A stretch of 64,000 bases of DNA, taken from contig NZ_JADQBZ010000008.1 of the NCBI RefSeq assembly GCF_016278365.1, forward strand, positions 62,001 through 126,000. The letters are read 5' to 3'. Positions within the stretch are counted from its first letter, which is position 1. The number at the start of each line of letters is the position of its first letter. This document shows, piece by piece, positions 52,457 through 61,743 of the stretch. A model generated the notes under the pieces. That model made no database searches. It had not been told where the DNA came from and worked only from the letters and a program-made list of their open reading frames with translations. Source of the DNA: Methanolobus sp. (GTDB lineage Archaea; Halobacteriota; Methanosarcinia; Methanosarcinales; Methanosarcinaceae). The position numbers and the translations under genes are program-made.

Positions 52457-55400
52457 TTATCCTTTTCTCCTGAAAACGATCAGGTAGGATAGTAAGGCGA
52501 CAATTCCAGTAAATATAAGCCACATCATGTATCCGGGCACTGATGTTCTACCAGCCAGGGTGCTTTCTTGCGGAACAGTGTATTTTAGATCAGCCTCTTC
52601 TGATAGCCCTTTAAAACCACCATCATTGGCAACTGCCTCTTCCACGACAGAGCTGAATGGTATCAATGGCTCCGGGTCCAGTGAGTCAATGATGCCGTCG
52701 CCATCTGTGTCAGGGTTAAAGGGGTCAGTTCCGATCCTGTACTCCGCTATATTGGACAGGCCGTCCAGATCCGAGTCAAGAGGACCTCTGTCCGGCTGGA
52801 TAGTTCTTCCCGCAAGGGAAAAAGTAGACAGGTGCGAAACTCTTGCCCATACATAACCTGCGTAATTCTCACCATATATTTCAACATCATCGATGTTCAC
52901 TCCGGTGTACGGAAGCTTTACCCATTTGCGTGTGTCCTCATTCAGATAATATAGACACAGAGTATTTTCATCGATGTCGTAAGGGTCAGATATGTCTCCA
53001 TCCATGTTCTTGTCCAACTCGCCGGAACGATAGTAGATGGTCAGCAGAGTGCTGTTCATTATACTGATACTTGTATTCTGTACATTCTCACTTACGGTTA
53101 CGTCGAGATATTTTCCGACCGCATACTCTACGGATGCGAGCCCCGAGCCACTGGTCAGGGGAAATGCTGAAGAGCCAAGTAACTTTATACTTACCCATGG
53201 TGTGACGTTTGCATCAAGTACTATGCCGACTGATGAATCAGTTTTCTTTATACAATCTACAGACTCTATCAGAAGGATATTTTGAGGGGCACTGTAATCT
53301 ACCCGGACCGAACTGGCGGAGGTGGTGACCTGTGTGCTCCTGAAGGCATGCATTATTCTGCAGTGATCGTACATGTATGAGTCGGAGAGCATGAAAACCG
53401 TCTGCGTTGCGTTCCATACACCATACCTGACAGCCATCCTGTCGTATGGGGAGTCAATCATGTTCTGGAGCACATCACCATCGTTGGCTAGTACGTCCCA
53501 GATGAGTTTCCCTGCCGTACCGTTCACTTGTTGGGGCGTACCCAGCAACAGCACATACGGTTCATCGGTATGGTTGGACAGGAAATCATCTGCAGAGTAA
53601 ACTTTTACATTGGTATATCTTTCCAAGGTAATCCTAAGTTTCTCATTCTTCTCATTCACATCATATACAACTGCGATATCCTTGACATCCGGTATGAGTG
53701 AATCCGCATCAAGCGAATCTTTCAGGTTGTCTCCATCTGTGTCTTCCAGTAGCGGATTGGTGCAAAGCTCAATCTCCTCATAATCAGTAAATCCGTCACC
53801 ATCCGTGTCCACAGTGAGGGGATTGGTGTACAGCTCCAGTTCTTCAGGATCTGTCAGGCCGTCGGAGTCGGTGTCCTGCAACAGAGGACTGGTTCCGGCA
53901 CCATGTACCTCATATCCGTCCGAGAGCCCGTCACCATCTGTATCATGATCATTCGGATCTGTACCATAAGCCCGTTCAAGGTAGTCAAACAGGCCGTCAT
54001 CATCTGAGTCCGGTTTAAGCAGGTTGGAACCGAATATATGTTCTTCGAGGTCTGTCAGACCGTCATTGTCCGTGTCTGCTTTCCGGGGATTGGATGAAAG
54101 GAGGTATTCAGTCAGGTCATCCAGTCCGTCGCTGTCCGTGTCCGGGAGCAGAGGATCGCTTCCATAGAAAACTTCCGTACCGTCGTCCAGTCCGTCACCA
54201 TCGGTATCATGGTTTGTCGGGTCGGTGCCAAGATAGTACTCCGCGAAATCGCCAAGACCATCACCATCTGTGTCGTAATTGCCGGGATCGGACATTGTAA
54301 TGTAGCACTCGGTATGATCATCCAGCCCGTCAAAATCACTGTCCTTGAACCGCGGATCGCTGGTCACATGGATAGTGTAGGTACCTGATGAATTCGTGAG
54401 GCTCACAGGCCAACCTATCTGTTCATTGAGATCTATAAGATTGTCCTTGTCCTTGTCCTCTCCGGAACTCACCCAGCCAAGTCCCCTGTCAGGGTACTCA
54501 TGGGTATCGATTATCCCTATGACTTCCCTGTCCTCTTCAGCAGGCGCAGGCACAGATACATTCCATGTCTGGTAGAAGCGCAATGCAAAGATATCCGTAC
54601 CGTTCGGGGCACTGAAATTCAGGGTAGCGGACCCGAAGGTCTCGTTGCCTATGGCAGGAGTACCGTTGTATATCTCCTCATGCAGTGTGGAGTTATCCAG
54701 GCTTACGAAGAGCCAGCATTGGGAAGGTTCACCTGTGGAGTTCACCTTTCCGATCAGGGCATAATCGATCACTGCCGTGATATTAGTTTCGGGGTCGACC
54801 TTTATGTTACTGTCCATACTGTTCATGTCGACCTTGCTGACATATGCCTTTGATGTAAAGTTCATGTCATAAGGGTCCAGGATACCGTTTCCGTTAGTGT
54901 CCTTGGAACGTGGGTTGAGTCCCCTGAGGAATTCCATGAAGTCACTTAGTCCGTCTCCATCGGTATCCTCATTCAGGGGACTTGACCACACATGCTGGGT
55001 AAAGGTCTCGCCGTAGAAATCAAATTCCATCTCCCATCCATTATGTTCTACAAAGTCGCTGAGGCCGTCCCCATCGGTATCCCACAAAAGCGGATCATAA
55101 CCATAGCGCAGCTCAAGTCCGTCCTCGAGTCCATCCCCATCGGCGTCTCTGTTCACGGGGGAGGTGCCGTATGCGATCTCATATCCGTCAGACAGGCCGT
55201 CGTTGTCAGTATCCCATCTGAATGGGCTGGTGCCATAACGCAACTCATCCGTATTGAGCACATAGTCACCGTCAATGTCATTGGATGAGATTGCTGTCCA
55301 TAGTGTGAAGTTCCCGATATCGTTGGGCATAACATCAAAGTAGATGGTAGATGGTTCAGAATCGGAAGTACCCGTATCACTGTTTTCGCTGCAGTGCCAG

Positions 55401-58400
55401 CCGAACAGCCACCAGCATTTATCATAGTAATAATTATAGCTTGTTTTCAGCCAGAACATGAACGGGAAGTCAGCGGCAGCTTCCGGTTCGACCCAGAGTT
55501 CCAGATAATATCGTGTTTCTTTCTGCCAGGGATACTTGTACTCGGGTGTGCCCGCAGTGGTGGAAGTGCCACCGTCAAGTGTGTACGCAGCGCTATACAG
55601 ATACTGAGGACTGATATAACTGTTCTGGAGATTTGTCGTTGAACCATGTGACGTGGTCGTTACAATTCCTTTGAAAGTGCTTTCCATTTCTATACGGTCG
55701 CCTTCCGTTAGACCATTGTTCGTCCGATCGTTCACGTTCACTGAAGTTTCCAGCATCTGCATGTCTAGTTCTGTTTTGACCTTTACCTTGGTGACGAGAC
55801 TGATGATCCATCCGAATAACTTCTGGGACCAGCTTTCGCCCAATATCCAGCCCACGATAAGGTCCGAAAGGGCAATAAGTAATGCGATCGCCCACCCGAC
55901 GACAGGTATTGCGGCTATGGCCATCAGAGCTACTGTATATAATATCATGAGTATGGCATACCATGCCCCTACGCCTACTCCGAAAGATGACCATCCCTCT
56001 TCCGAGGCTATTGTCCAGAATGCATAGAAAGCAAGCCCGGCTACGACAATGATACCGATAATCGCTATGGTGTTCGATATCCTGTTAAGTAAACCCATGA
56101 AACCGTTGCTAATCTTTGAGACCGACTGGAACATTGCCTGCAGGAGCTTAAAGCCCGTCTGGCCGGCAGTAGCCGCAAGGGGTTCAAGCCTGATGAAAGT
56201 GATGTAGGAATATACTGCCACTGCCCCTGTGATCAGTATACAGACTGCTTTGATTCCTCCAAGCACATACATGCCTGTTTTCTTAATAGTGCTCATGACG
56301 TCGATCTTTTCAGGTAAATTGAAATCCATTTCAACGTTACCTATTCTGGTAACGACGTATTCCCCCGTTCCCCAAGCGAGCACCAGGCTCATCATCGTTG
56401 CAAGGGTATCCTCATCAAGACCTCTGAACTGGCCCCACTGCATGACCTCCTCCAGCATGTCCTCCGTTGCAACGACTTCCCTGGTATCGGTATCGTACCA
56501 GGTCATCTTCATACTCTTTGTGGTCATCAGAGACCGGTCTGTCAGGTCTATATCAAAACTGTTGCCTGTAACATGCGACCCCGAATCCAGTTCATCCATA
56601 GTCTGATGGCGGAAATTATCCTCGAAAATACCAATCACCGGAACGATCAAACCTGCAGGTAAGGCAGACAATGCATCGGGGGTCATCTCACCCGTCATTT
56701 TTGCAAGAGCCTCGTCCTGATGGCCGGCGGAATCTATTTGAGAGCTGACTGTCACATTGTAGTCCTCTAATACCTCCGGCATCTGATCAAGGGATGTCTG
56801 ACCCCTCAGGAACGCATATGAAAGGAGGAGGGCCGCTTCAAATATACGCTCTTTGTCTTCACTGTAGAACAAACCGACATCGGAACCATGGTTCCCTTCA
56901 ATGGTGAAACCTGTGAGCGAAAAATCTTCATTGTATGTCGCCATGGTAGCGGAAACTGACTCACTTTCTATGGTCGTCAGGGTAAAATCCTCCCATTCAC
57001 TACGTTCTAATTTAGTGGCAACGAGACCCCCTGAACTTAGTGTTGTTGGAGATGCGGAAACATACTTGCCATTATCAGCCTTCAATGAAACCTTACCATT
57101 TTGAGGATCAAGCATTTCGAATATCTCATATTCACTTATCTCACTGCTGTCGGCCATCAGCCTTCCCCCACCGCCATCGACTGCATATACGTACTTGCCG
57201 TTTGACGCTTTCAAAGCAACATCATTGTTGTTGAGGTAGACTATCTCAAATATCTCGTTATTCGTTACCGAGTTTGTTGTAACGAGTTTAAGTTTTGATG
57301 TCGCGCTGTCCAGTGAGATATATTCGCCGGAATATGATCTTAGTGTGACTTTCTTTGGCCTGTCAGTCTTTCCTGTAACTATCCATTTAAGCTGTACCTG
57401 GGTGGAGGTTTCAAGTGCCAAACCCTGCGGATAGAACATGCGGCCGTTCAGGGCAACGATGTTACCAAAGTCTTTTACAGGTGAGAGTGGAAGGTAGGCC
57501 TTGCCCAACGTGACAACGAGGCCGTAATCCTTAAGTGCATCTGGATCGGATGCAATTCCACCCGTAAGTTCAAGTTCCCATAGCTGCCGGTCAGTTTCCT
57601 GACAGGTGTTCTGGACAGTGCTTCCATTGGGTCCGGAACCCGCTTCCAGGCATTTTCCACTATTTTTAGCAATGAGCTTGTAGAATCCGTTACCATTCAG
57701 CTCCAGTTCCCAGAGCTGGTGGTCCTGCCCGGTGAAATTACCCAGGGTGATGTTTGCCTGATCGTCCTGGCTGGCATTGAATACCTCAAGGCATCTGCTA
57801 TCGTTCCTGGAGACGATACTATAGTATTTCCCGTCCTGTGACTCAAGTTTCCACAGCTGGCTGTCCGTGCCGGTGCAATTGCCCGTAGTAACATTCAGCT
57901 GTTCCCCGTAGACAGCCAGTGGAGCCTCCAGGCACTCCCCACTGTCAACGGAAACGATCTTGCAGTCCATGGGCACGGTGAGCTCCAGCATAGGCGTGAT
58001 AATGACATCATCTTTTGAATTGTTGAGGTCTTTCATCGTTCCCCTGGAGTCCCCGTCGGGCCAATCCCAGCTTTGGGCAAGCAGTTTAAGATTATCCGGA
58101 TCCTCTGGTCTGATCTGGAAATTCAGGTAGGTGGGACTGCCGTCCGACTTGAGATTGAAGTCAAAACTCTCCATTGAGGACGATTTTGAAAAAGGCGATA
58201 AGTCCAGGGCGTCGATAACACCGTCATTGTCATTATCAAGGTCCCAGGCATTTGGAAACCCGTCACCGTCCACATCAGGATGGACTCCAGTGACTTCGAA
58301 ATAATCAGCAAGCCCGTCATCATTAGAATCAGGTTTCAGGGAATCAAGGCCATTCTGTATCTCGTAGAGGTCATCCAGCCGGTCAAAATCAGAATCCGGA

Positions 58401-58828
58401 TTATTGGGATCGGTCCCAAGTACCAGCTCAATAGAGTCCGGGATTCCGTCGCCGTCAGTGTCCGGACCATACTTCGCCGGGTCCATGTCAATTTCTGAAA
58501 AATCTGTTGAGAGCAGCAAGGGAGAACTCCCATCCCCCTTCTCCTTAATTGTATCAGCATTTATTGCGGCCAGCAGGGAATCAAGATCTATGCCGGTGTC
58601 GCGCTGGTTTGCAAAGGCAACTGTCTGTGCCATGGCGTTAAGTGCCGAAACTTCGAAAGGTGTGATAGATGATGAAGTAAAGGTAGCATTTAGAAAATCA
58701 TCGTCGCTGGAAGCAGCCATGGCAGGGTAGACACCTGAACCTATTAAGAGAAAAATCGTAAATAGTGCAAAGAGCTGAATAACGTTTCTTTGGTTAATAA
58801 AGAGCAGAGTAGCCGTTTTGATAGTCAT
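52457..58828 (-). CDS. giant multidomain surface protein: TSP3 repeats, ricin-B-like and fascin-like domains, membrane helices
   Basis: A 2123-residue exported protein. In order: signal peptide (about 1-39); TSP3-type calcium repeats (about 122-215, DTDGDGIPDSIE); ricin-B-like lectin with three QLW units (about 285-422); fascin-like beta-trefoil (about 490-620, SYSGEYISLDS, ASNGKYVYAV, ADNGKYVSASP); an alpha/beta part (630-845); at least three membrane helices (about 853-875, 918-942, 953-1000); more TSP3 repeats (1184-1320 and 1456-1710, about nine near-perfect units); an alpha/beta domain (1715-1835); a final TSP3 pair (2015-2053) and a C-terminal helix (2099-2119) plus RRKG. Calcium and glycan binding are implied. 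Combining soluble repeats with membrane helices is unusual. GGAGC precedes the ATG. Confidence 0.85.
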   Translation of the reverse strand: MTIKTATLLFINQRNVIQLFALFTIFLLIGSGVYPAMAASSDDDFLNATFTSSSITPFEVSALNAMAQTVAFANQRDTGIDLDSLLAAINADTIKEKGDGSSPLLLSTDFSEIDMDPAKYGPDTDGDGIPDSIELVLGTDPNNPDSDFDRLDDLYEIQNGLDSLKPDSNDDGLADYFEVTGVHPDVDGDGFPNAWDLDNDNDGVIDALDLSPFSKSSSMESFDFNLKSDGSPTYLNFQIRPEDPDNLKLLAQSWDWPDGDSRGTMKDLNNSKDDVIITPMLELTVPMDCKIVSVDSGECLEAPLAVYGEQLNVTTGNCTGTDSQLWKLESQDGKYYSIVSRNDSRCLEVFNASQDDQANITLGNFTGQDHQLWELELNGNGFYKLIAKNSGKCLEAGSGPNGSTVQNTCQETDRQLWELELTGGIASDPDALKDYGLVVTLGKAYLPLSPVKDFGNIVALNGRMFYPQGLALETSTQVQLKWIVTGKTDRPKKVTLRSYSGEYISLDSATSKLKLVTTNSVTNNEIFEIVYLNNNDVALKASNGKYVYAVDGGGGRLMADSSEISEYEIFEMLDPQNGKVSLKADNGKYVSASPTTLSSGGLVATKLERSEWEDFTLTTIESESVSATMATYNEDFSLTGFTIEGNHGSDVGLFYSEDKERIFEAALLLSYAFLRGQTSLDQMPEVLEDYNVTVSSQIDSAGHQDEALAKMTGEMTPDALSALPAGLIVPVIGIFEDNFRHQTMDELDSGSHVTGNSFDIDLTDRSLMTTKSMKMTWYDTDTREVVATEDMLEEVMQWGQFRGLDEDTLATMMSLVLAWGTGEYVVTRIGNVEMDFNLPEKIDVMSTIKKTGMYVLGGIKAVCILITGAVAVYSYITFIRLEPLAATAGQTGFKLLQAMFQSVSKISNGFMGLLNRISNTIAIIGIIVVAGLAFYAFWTIASEEGWSSFGVGVGAWYAILMILYTVALMAIAAIPVVGWAIALLIALSDLIVGWILGESWSQKLFGWIISLVTKVKVKTELDMQMLETSVNVNDRTNNGLTEGDRIEMESTFKGIVTTTSHGSTTNLQNSYISPQYLYSAAYTLDGGTSTTAGTPEYKYPWQKETRYYLELWVEPEAAADFPFMFWLKTSYNYYYDKCWWLFGWHCSENSDTGTSDSEPSTIYFDVMPNDIGNFTLWTAISSNDIDGDYVLNTDELRYGTSPFRWDTDNDGLSDGYEIAYGTSPVNRDADGDGLEDGLELRYGYDPLLWDTDGDGLSDFVEHNGWEMEFDFYGETFTQHVWSSPLNEDTDGDGLSDFMEFLRGLNPRSKDTNGNGILDPYDMNFTSKAYVSKVDMNSMDSNIKVDPETNITAVIDYALIGKVNSTGEPSQCWLFVSLDNSTLHEEIYNGTPAIGNETFGSATLNFSAPNGTDIFALRFYQTWNVSVPAPAEEDREVIGIIDTHEYPDRGLGWVSSGEDKDKDNLIDLNEQIGWPVSLTNSSGTYTIHVTSDPRFKDSDFDGLDDHTECYITMSDPGNYDTDGDGLGDFAEYYLGTDPTNHDTDGDGLDDGTEVFYGSDPLLPDTDSDGLDDLTEYLLSSNPRKADTDNDGLTDLEEHIFGSNLLKPDSDDDGLFDYLERAYGTDPNDHDTDGDGLSDGYEVHGAGTSPLLQDTDSDGLTDPEELELYTNPLTVDTDGDGFTDYEEIELCTNPLLEDTDGDNLKDSLDADSLIPDVKDIAVVYDVNEKNEKLRITLERYTNVKVYSADDFLSNHTDEPYVLLLGTPQQVNGTAGKLIWDVLANDGDVLQNMIDSPYDRMAVRYGVWNATQTVFMLSDSYMYDHCRIMHAFRSTQVTTSASSVRVDYSAPQNILLIESVDCIKKTDSSVGIVLDANVTPWVSIKLLGSSAFPLTSGSGLASVEYAVGKYLDVTVSENVQNTSISIMNSTLLTIYYRSGELDKNMDGDISDPYDIDENTLCLYYLNEDTRKWVKLPYTGVNIDDVEIYGENYAGYVWARVSHLSTFSLAGRTIQPDRGPLDSDLDGLSNIAEYRIGTDPFNPDTDGDGIIDSLDPEPLIPFSSVVEEAVANDGGFKGLSEEADLKYTVPQESTLAGRTSVPGYMMWLIFTGIVALLSYLIVFRRKG

Positions 58829-59309
<481 letters not shown>

Positions 59310-59723
59310 TCATTTACGGATATATCTCCGCATTAAGTAAACGGCTGCCAGTAATCCGACAACTGCAACACTTGATTCAAATCCCGGAGATTGCTGCCCA
59401 TCTGTTCTGTTGCTTACGCTGTCGATTCTTTCGCTCGCATTTCCAAGTTTCTCACTTGCATTACCAAGTCTTTCACTGCCATTTCCAACTCTCTGGCTTA
59501 CGTTACCTACTCTTTCACTGGCAGTATCAAGCCTATCACTTGCATTACCAACATTCTCACTGGCAGTATCAAGTCTGTCACTTGCGTTACCAAGTCTCTC
59601 ACTTACATCACTGAATGTCCCGGTTACATTATCATTTAGAGAACTAAGTACAAATGACGCCATAAGTAATCCTGAAACAGTAAGCACTGCTAAAATCAAT
59701 ATGACGGATAGTTTATGCTTCAT
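59310..59723 (-). CDS. small membrane-anchored protein built of sequon-bearing heptads
   Basis: A 137-residue protein with a signal segment (VILILAVLTVSGLLMASF), a central region of about ten 7-residue repeats of the type SERLGNA / SDRLDTA (about 40-108), and a C-terminal membrane helix (VAVVGLLAAVYLM) followed by RRYIRK and preceded by SPGF, as in PGF-CTERM sorting signals. Six heptads carry an N-glycosylation sequon at the same place (GNAS, GNVS or GNGS), plus NVT and NRT at the ends, eight in total. The heptads suit a coiled coil; together they suggest a glycosylated surface stalk. No family is recognised. Confidence 0.75.
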   Translation of the reverse strand: MKHKLSVILILAVLTVSGLLMASFVLSSLNDNVTGTFSDVSERLGNASDRLDTASENVGNASDRLDTASERVGNVSQRVGNGSERLGNASEKLGNASERIDSVSNRTDGQQSPGFESSVAVVGLLAAVYLMRRYIRK

Positions 59724-60078
59724 ATCATCGCCCCAACTCCATATAAATAAAGTTGGTGATTAGATATTTAAGCGCTGCTAATCTTAGTTCAATAAGAGTT
59801 ATATCGAAAATAAGTTAAAGGACAAAATAAAAGTACTGCTCTCCCTCTATCACTCTCTTCTGATACTGTCCCATGGTGCAGTGCAGGCAGTTCTTTGCAA
59901 GGTCTGTCCCCGGCCGGTCCCATCTTACTTTCGGCTGAGAGATATCGCAAGGTCTCGTAAGGTAAAATGAATAGGTGCAGAGGCTTGAATGAAAATGGAA
60001 AGTAATTAGACAACACATTTATATTCTCTTACCTTAACTATACGAACTAATTATTCACTAAGTCTGATCTTACTTTCA
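59724..60078. other. intergenic region with probable gene remnant
   Basis: The 355-base gap between divergent genes holds a minus-strand stretch of higher GC that reads as protein (see 59815-59960) and an AT-rich promoter-like part near 60017-60025 (ATTTATATTC) upstream of the TPR gene. No RNA gene is recognised. Confidence 0.4.
59815..59960 (-). pseudogene. possible 3' remnant of a cysteine-bearing gene
   Basis: On the minus strand a frame ending at a TAA (59815) reads ISQPKVRWDRPGTDLAKNCL then HCTMGQYQKRVIEGEQYFYF. It is compositionally protein-like, includes a CxxC pair and is more GC-rich than its flanks, while the upstream part of the frame looks random and has only an unlikely start at 60018. 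It is most simply the leftover end of a lost gene. I do not recognise the family. Confidence 0.35.
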
Positions 60079-60861
60079 TTGGATTGTCAATATCCAACTA
60101 TTAAAGAATCAATAATCTTTCATTCTAAAATAATACTGTCACTTGGGGGTAAAAGAATAACCGACCATGAGCCAATAAAATCAGATGCTGTCGTAAGTTC
60201 TAATGACGACTTACCGGAACACAAGGAAAGCGAAGTGAGTACGGAACATCAGGATGCATTTAAGGAGCTCAATGATCTGGCTGCACTCTATCAATCCCAG
60301 GGCAAATACTCTGATGCTGAGCCTCTCTACCTTCGTTCATTGGAGATGAGAGAGAGCACGCTGGGTCCGGATCATCCATCTGTAGCTACAAGTCTGATTG
60401 ATCTGGCCGGACTCTACCAGGTTCAGGGCAAATACTCTGTTGTTGAACCTCTCTACCTCCGTGCATTGGAAATTACAGAGAGAACATTGGGCCCGGAAAA
60501 TCCCTCTTTTGCCACAATTCTCAATAGCTTGGCTGTGATCTACAAAGCCCAGGGTAAATACTCTGATGCTGAACCTCTCTACCTTCGTTCATTGGGGATC
60601 AGGGAGAACGTACTGGGTCCGGAACATCCGGATGTAGTTGCAAGCCTCCGCAGTTTAGCCGGACTCTACCATAACCAGGGTAAACATCTCAAGGCTAAAG
60701 AATTGTACATTCGGGCAATCACAATAATCGACAAGAACAAAAGTGAAGGTCATCCCGACTCATTAAAGTGCTTTGAGAACTACGCCCATTTACTGGAAAA
60801 AATGGGACGAAAGCGTGAAGCAGTAAAAATGCGCAATCGCGTTAAACGAACACGTTCATAA
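60079..60861 (+). CDS. tetratricopeptide repeat protein (kinesin light chain-type TPR)
   Basis: A 260-residue protein with four full and one partial 42-residue TPR units of the TPR_12 or kinesin-light-chain type (for example SLAVIYKAQGKYSDAEPLYL, then RSLGIRENVLGPEHPDV). The repeats have an exact 126-base period in the DNA and units 1 and 3 are almost identical over more than 40 bases, which signals recent duplication. It should be a protein-binding scaffold. There is no ATG before the repeats; TTG at 60079 is used here, but the true start is uncertain, and the gene may have been truncated at the 5' end. Confidence 0.78.
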   Translation: MDCQYPTIKESIIFHSKIILSLGGKRITDHEPIKSDAVVSSNDDLPEHKESEVSTEHQDAFKELNDLAALYQSQGKYSDAEPLYLRSLEMRESTLGPDHPSVATSLIDLAGLYQVQGKYSVVEPLYLRALEITERTLGPENPSFATILNSLAVIYKAQGKYSDAEPLYLRSLGIRENVLGPEHPDVVASLRSLAGLYHNQGKHLKAKELYIRAITIIDKNKSEGHPDSLKCFENYAHLLEKMGRKREAVKMRNRVKRTRS

Positions 60862-60880
60862 AAAGCGGACACTTGTTGAA

Positions 60881-61396
60881 ATGAGCCGGAAAATTGTTTA
60901 CATTGCTACCAGCCTTGATGGTTTTATCGCAAGAAAGGATGGCGATATCGATTGGCTGGAAGAAGACCCTTCTTATGACTACTACACGGAGTTCATCAAA
61001 AATGTCGAGATCATTTTGATGGGAGCCACTACTTATAAAAAAGTGCTTTCCTTTGGGATTGGCTGGCCTTATCCGAAACAGATGTCATATGTTTTCACCC
61101 ATAAGAAATACACAGATGAGAATAAAATCAAGTTCACGGATGAGGACATAAGATCTTTCATGAAAAAGCTCCAGGCCGAGACCACGGGTGACATCTGGAT
61201 AATGGGAGGAAGCAGCCTGATCAATCAGTTCCTTAAGAAGGGCTTAGTGGATGAGATCGTAATAGGTATCCAGCCAATAATCCTGGGAGAAGGAATACCC
61301 CTGTTCACGCAACCGGATGAGATCAGACTGGAGCTGACTAAGGTCAGTTCGTATGACAAGGGGATGATTCAGGTTCATTATAATGTGGTGGAATGA
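60881..61396 (+). CDS. dihydrofolate reductase-like (RibD C-terminal type) protein
   Basis: A 171-residue protein of the DHFR-like family related to the C-terminal reductase domain of RibD and bacterial YyaP/YwjB. Motifs are YIATSLDGFIARKDGDIDWLE, LMGATTYKKVLSF and IWIMGGSSLINQFLKKGLVDE. It probably uses NADPH to reduce a pterin- or pyrimidine-like substrate, but the exact reaction is unknown. It follows the TPR gene by 19 bases on the same strand, so they may form one transcript. Confidence 0.88.
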   Translation: MSRKIVYIATSLDGFIARKDGDIDWLEEDPSYDYYTEFIKNVEIILMGATTYKKVLSFGIGWPYPKQMSYVFTHKKYTDENKIKFTDEDIRSFMKKLQAETTGDIWIMGGSSLINQFLKKGLVDEIVIGIQPIILGEGIPLFTQPDEIRLELTKVSSYDKGMIQVHYNVVE

Positions 61397-61497
61397 ATAT
61401 TCATGATCCACATGCAAGTAATAATTTGATTATGCGTATTTATATGTGTAATGACTTTCAGCTTATAGCTCGGTCTTCCCCCTCCTCATCCTCCCGG

Positions 61498-61632
61498 TTA
61501 TATCACCAAAATGGCTGGCCTTCCCTTATCAAGAAGCCCCATGAATTCAAGTTCCTTTTTTTTAGCAGCCAGCTCACTTGAGATTTTACTCCCAGATTGT
61601 AGTTGCGTATCATTCCGGCAGATACTACACAA
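61498..61632 (-). CDS. doubtful small protein, 44 codons with TTG start
   Basis: A minus-strand frame reading LCSICRNDTQLQSGSKISSE and LAAKKKELEFMGLLDKGRPA, ending in ILVI. It starts with TTG and has no ribosome binding site, but a shared AT-rich promoter near 61670 could drive it. The Cys-x2-Cys near the start and the lysine-rich helix are protein-like. It may be a remnant or a genuine small gene. Confidence 0.25.
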   Translation of the reverse strand: MCSICRNDTQLQSGSKISSELAAKKKELEFMGLLDKGRPAILVI

Positions 61633-61690
61633 ATTTGTAAACTACGAATGGCATTTTAACAATACCCTTAAATACCGCATCTATCTTTAT

Positions 61691-61721
61691 TGTTGTCGTG
61701 ACAACAGTTGCGCAGGCAACT
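61691..61721. promoter_or_regulatory. tandem palindromes, likely MarR operator
   Basis: TGTTGTC-GT-GACAACA (61691-61706) is a perfect palindrome of 7-bp arms, followed directly by AGTTGC-GCAG-GCAACT (61706-61721) with 6-bp arms. They lie about 20-40 bases downstream of the TATA-like element and just upstream of the marR start, where bound MarR dimers would block transcription. Confidence 0.65.
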
Positions 61722-61743
61722 ATGCAGAAGTAAGGAGCATCAC

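Larger units (their letters stand above)
61397..61743. other. intergenic region with marR promoter
   Basis: A 347-base gap. It holds a doubtful minus-strand frame (61498-61632) and, near 61668-61676, CTTAAATA, which reads as a TATA-like box in both directions, then two palindromes at the likely transcript start of the marR gene. No RNA gene is recognised. Confidence 0.4.

Noticed and set aside
53000..58800. Long plus-strand open frames opposite the giant surface protein
   Set aside because: They mirror the biased codon use of the TSP3 repeats (DTDGDG-type codons) and show no protein-like features or ribosome binding sites.
60079..60300. Membrane or signal segment at the TPR protein N-terminus (IIFHSKIILSL)
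   Set aside because: The hydrophobic run is too short, and the start codon of this part is uncertain.
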